A stretch of 64,000 bases of DNA from Diaporthe sp. PMI_573. Taxonomy: Eukaryota; Ascomycota; Sordariomycetes; Diaporthales; Diaporthaceae. Every line of letters starts with the position of its first letter. Position 1 is the stretch's first letter. The stretch is from NCBI GenBank assembly GCA_021399435.1, contig JAJTUP010000035.1, positions 620,001 through 684,000 of the forward strand, read 5' to 3'. This document shows positions 62,195-64,000 of the stretch, piece by piece. A program made the translations under genes and the position numbers. The notes under the pieces are model-generated. The model saw nothing but the letters and a program-made list of their open reading frames with translations, was not told where the DNA came from and did no database searches.

Positions 62195-62910
62195 GGCGAG
62201 CTTTTTCAAGGGCAATTTGAACATCGTCGGTTGTACGTTCGATATCGCGAAAGACAGCTCGCTGACGCCATTCGTCTTTCCAAAGAATTCTGAGATGGTC
62301 ACTATTTTTTGGGACGATTAAATCGTATATCTCTTGTGGATCTGTGAAACCGTTCAGGAAAGCGTCATCAGCCAGCGCCATTGCCATGATAGGTATCAAG
62401 GGGTCGTATATCAGCATGTCATCCTCGCGGAAGGCAAACTCCTTGGGATCCGATGTGCCACCGGACCTCTTAATGTGCTTGAGGTACACCTTCATCACAA
62501 CCCGCGGCCTCACTTCCCCACTAAGGGCCGAGAACAGCTGAAACTCCAGGCGCTCGTACAGTAGCTGGCCGATGAGGGCGCCGGGTCGCGTCGCTGTGGC
62601 GCCAGCGAGGATCAGATTTGCAGCCAGCTGCACGCGAAGGCGCTCATGAGCAAATATCTCCTCATCTCGGACCCAATGATGGTACAACAGCATAGCAAGG
62701 TCCTCGACGAAGAGCCCGGCCTTCTCCTTCTTAGTAGTGTCCAGGCCGTAGGTAGGTGTTACGTATGTATGGATCCACTAGAAATGTCAATATGGAGGTA
62801 CTGGAGATTAAGGTGCTGCTTACGTTCCGAACATCATACAGCACCTCCTCCTTCATCCAGCTGGCCATCTTCTGGGAATAAACCATACTGAGAAGTTTCC
62901 AGTACGTGAG
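62195..62910 (-). pseudogene. DUF3435 tyrosine-recombinase-like (Starship captain family) fragment
   Basis: Exons flank an intron at 62778-62823 (GTAAGC...CTAG): upstream YWKLLSMVYSQ and MKEEVLYDVRN, downstream WIHTYVTPTYGLDTTKKEKA, then HHWVRDEEIF, ERLRVQLAANLILAGATATR with the conserved RPGALIG Arg, and LRILWKDEWRQRAVFRDIER. This order matches DUF3435 proteins. The sequence ends abruptly at ALEKAR and switches into the reductase fragment at about 62194, so the catalytic C-terminal half with the Tyr is missing. It cannot mobilise an element on its own. Confidence 0.75.
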
Positions 62911-63011
62911 GACCGATGACTCCTTCTTTATCCTTGAATTCTCGACCCTCCAAACTAGGTATACTTAGTGAGGAGCACCCCTCAAGATTAGCCAGCATGG
63001 CCAGCCTGGCG

Positions 63012-63587
63012 TTAACATACCAGAAGCAAGGCCGGTGGGAAAAGGCCGAGAAGGCAAGCGTCCTCTGTGTAGGTATCTGATTCCGATAATTCGGAGCCGC
63101 CAATATAAGTACAGCCAAACGCTTGATTCACGGAGTCTGGATTCGCAAGTATCGCTTTTTCACGTTTCTCTTCGCTGCGTTCGCTTTCCGCCCCGGGCCG
63201 GATGGCAGTACGCGGGAGGTCCGCATCGCGCGTCTTTACCTGACTCTTCCTGGTAGACTTATTCCCGCGAAGCCGTTTTGCAGCCCTTCCAAGGCCTCCA
63301 GCAGTTGGTGCCTCAACATTCTTCCTTTTTCCCTCTTGGTACGATGGCTTTGGCGAAGAAAAGGGCAAGGCAGGCGTAGGATGAGGCATAATGCGCCTGG
63401 GCTCGTTAGACGTTTTGTGCGAAGGAAGAGGTCGAGTAGAGGGCATCGACTGGTGGACTCCGGTTGATGAGTCAAACACTGAGGAGGGAGGCTGGATCGA
63501 AGCGGACGCGATAGGTACACAGTTTGGTGAGATTTCGTGCACAATCTTGGAAGGCATCAGCGCCTGGGATGGGGCATCTCGGGTCAT
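63012..63587 (-). CDS. Unknown basic, disordered protein fragment
   Basis: The 191-residue frame has Pro/Ser-rich sequence followed by a basic block (RAAKRLRGNKSTRKSQVKTR, partial) and acidic tail. A further minus-strand coding-like segment at 63820-63915 (LRLKYHRLCQEHEAKMAKAK, partial, then NINQKLHAILADSI) probably belongs to the same or a neighbouring gene, with stops between. It lies upstream of the DUF3435 exons and could be part of the same locus. Family not recognised. Confidence 0.35.
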   Translation of the reverse strand: MTRDAPSQALMPSKIVHEISPNCVPIASASIQPPSSVFDSSTGVHQSMPSTRPLPSHKTSNEPRRIMPHPTPALPFSSPKPSYQEGKRKNVEAPTAGGLGRAAKRLRGNKSTRKSQVKTRDADLPRTAIRPGAESERSEEKREKAILANPDSVNQAFGCTYIGGSELSESDTYTEDACLLGLFPPALLLVC

Positions 63588-64000
63588 GTAATCTCATGGA
63601 GGGGACGTCTGAGGCATCATTGCTGGGCGCGCAATTGCAGGTGTATGAGCCGTGGGCGTATGGACATCTGACCGTACAGGTCAGCTCTCGCCAGATTTGG
63701 ATGTATGGAACCGATGTTGAGACGATTCAAATATCCCGGCTAGCAAACCTGAAGATGATCGATCTCTCTCGGTGGCTTGTCGGATCCCGTCTGGCCCTCA
63801 AGTATAGAATCAGCAAGGATAGCGTGAAGCTTCTGATTTATATTCGCTTTCGCCTTTGCCATCTTCGCTTCGTGCTCCTGGCACAGCCGGTGGTATTTCA
63901 AGCGCAGGTCTACTTGTGTAGTAATGGTCGAAAAGCGGACTTTTGTACCCGCAAAATTCGTTTTTTATCTTTTGGGAAGCTTCGCAAACACCCGTGACGA

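Noticed and set aside
1..64000. A complete Starship element
   Set aside because: Only a truncated DUF3435 fragment and one DUF3723-like gene were seen. No intact captain, direct repeat or boundary supports an intact element.
1..64000. CRISPR array, bacterial operons or ribosome binding sites
   Set aside because: Introns, LINE and fungal gene families show a eukaryotic genome. No regularly spaced repeat array was found.

Overview
This window looks like a repeat-rich, accessory-type region from a filamentous ascomycete (Pezizomycotina, probably Sordariomycetes). The evidence is: short introns (about 42 to 85 bases) with GTAxGT donors and CTAAC/CTGAC-like branch points; a Tad-like LINE; pogo/Fot-like and hAT DNA transposons; BED, BTB and F-box gene families; a QDE-2-like Argonaute; and pieces of DUF3435 and probable DUF3723 genes, which are known from fungal Starship elements. 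No rRNA, tRNA or CRISPR array was recognised. The species cannot be named from the sequence.

Layout. 0-5.3 kb: the end of an RNase III-domain gene, a truncated BTB gene, hAT relics, half of a duplicated unknown gene, and a three- or four-exon cysteine-rich repeat-family gene (minus strand). 5.4-6.7 kb: a DDE integrase-core transposase with one in-frame stop. 6.9-7.7 kb: a three-exon 2-oxoglutarate dioxygenase gene, truncated at the 3' end. 8.85-10.72 kb: a complete, apparently intact pogo-like element. 12.7-14.2 kb: an intact nucleoside-hydrolase-like gene; a decayed copy lies at 21.0-21.5 kb. 14.4-14.8 kb: a RING-H2 fragment. 15.0-20.4 kb: a near-complete two-ORF LINE (minus). 22.5-23.9 kb: a DUF3723-like gene. 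24-25 kb: a truncated hAT copy. 25-31.4 kb: small ORFs, a Tc1/IS630 relic, gene scraps, and a short hAT derivative with dense GTAC subterminal repeats.

32.4-40.6 kb holds the most host-like genes: an intact four-helix membrane protein and an intact 702-residue coiled-coil protein, separated by BTB, hAT and unknown fragments. 41-42.7 kb has a zinc-finger-like gene of unknown role. 43.6 kb carries the other half of the gene seen at 2 kb. 44.6-46.4 kb has a decayed Argonaute abutting a decayed F-box-type gene. 46.9-50 kb has fragments of a pogo transposase, a methyltransferase and a protein tyrosine phosphatase. 51.3-57 kb is transposon debris with a nearly complete hAT transposase (55-57 kb).

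57.9-61.4 kb is a 14-helix-type MFS transporter gene interrupted by a 1,785-base hAT copy with perfect 8-base target duplications. 61.5-63 kb is a chimera of a reductase domain and a DUF3435 recombinase.

The genes do not form a coherent pathway. The dominant theme is repeated insertion, internal deletion, duplication and truncation. The transposons have broken host genes (MFS, Argonaute, dioxygenase, PTP, BTB), and at least one pogo copy and one hAT copy look young.
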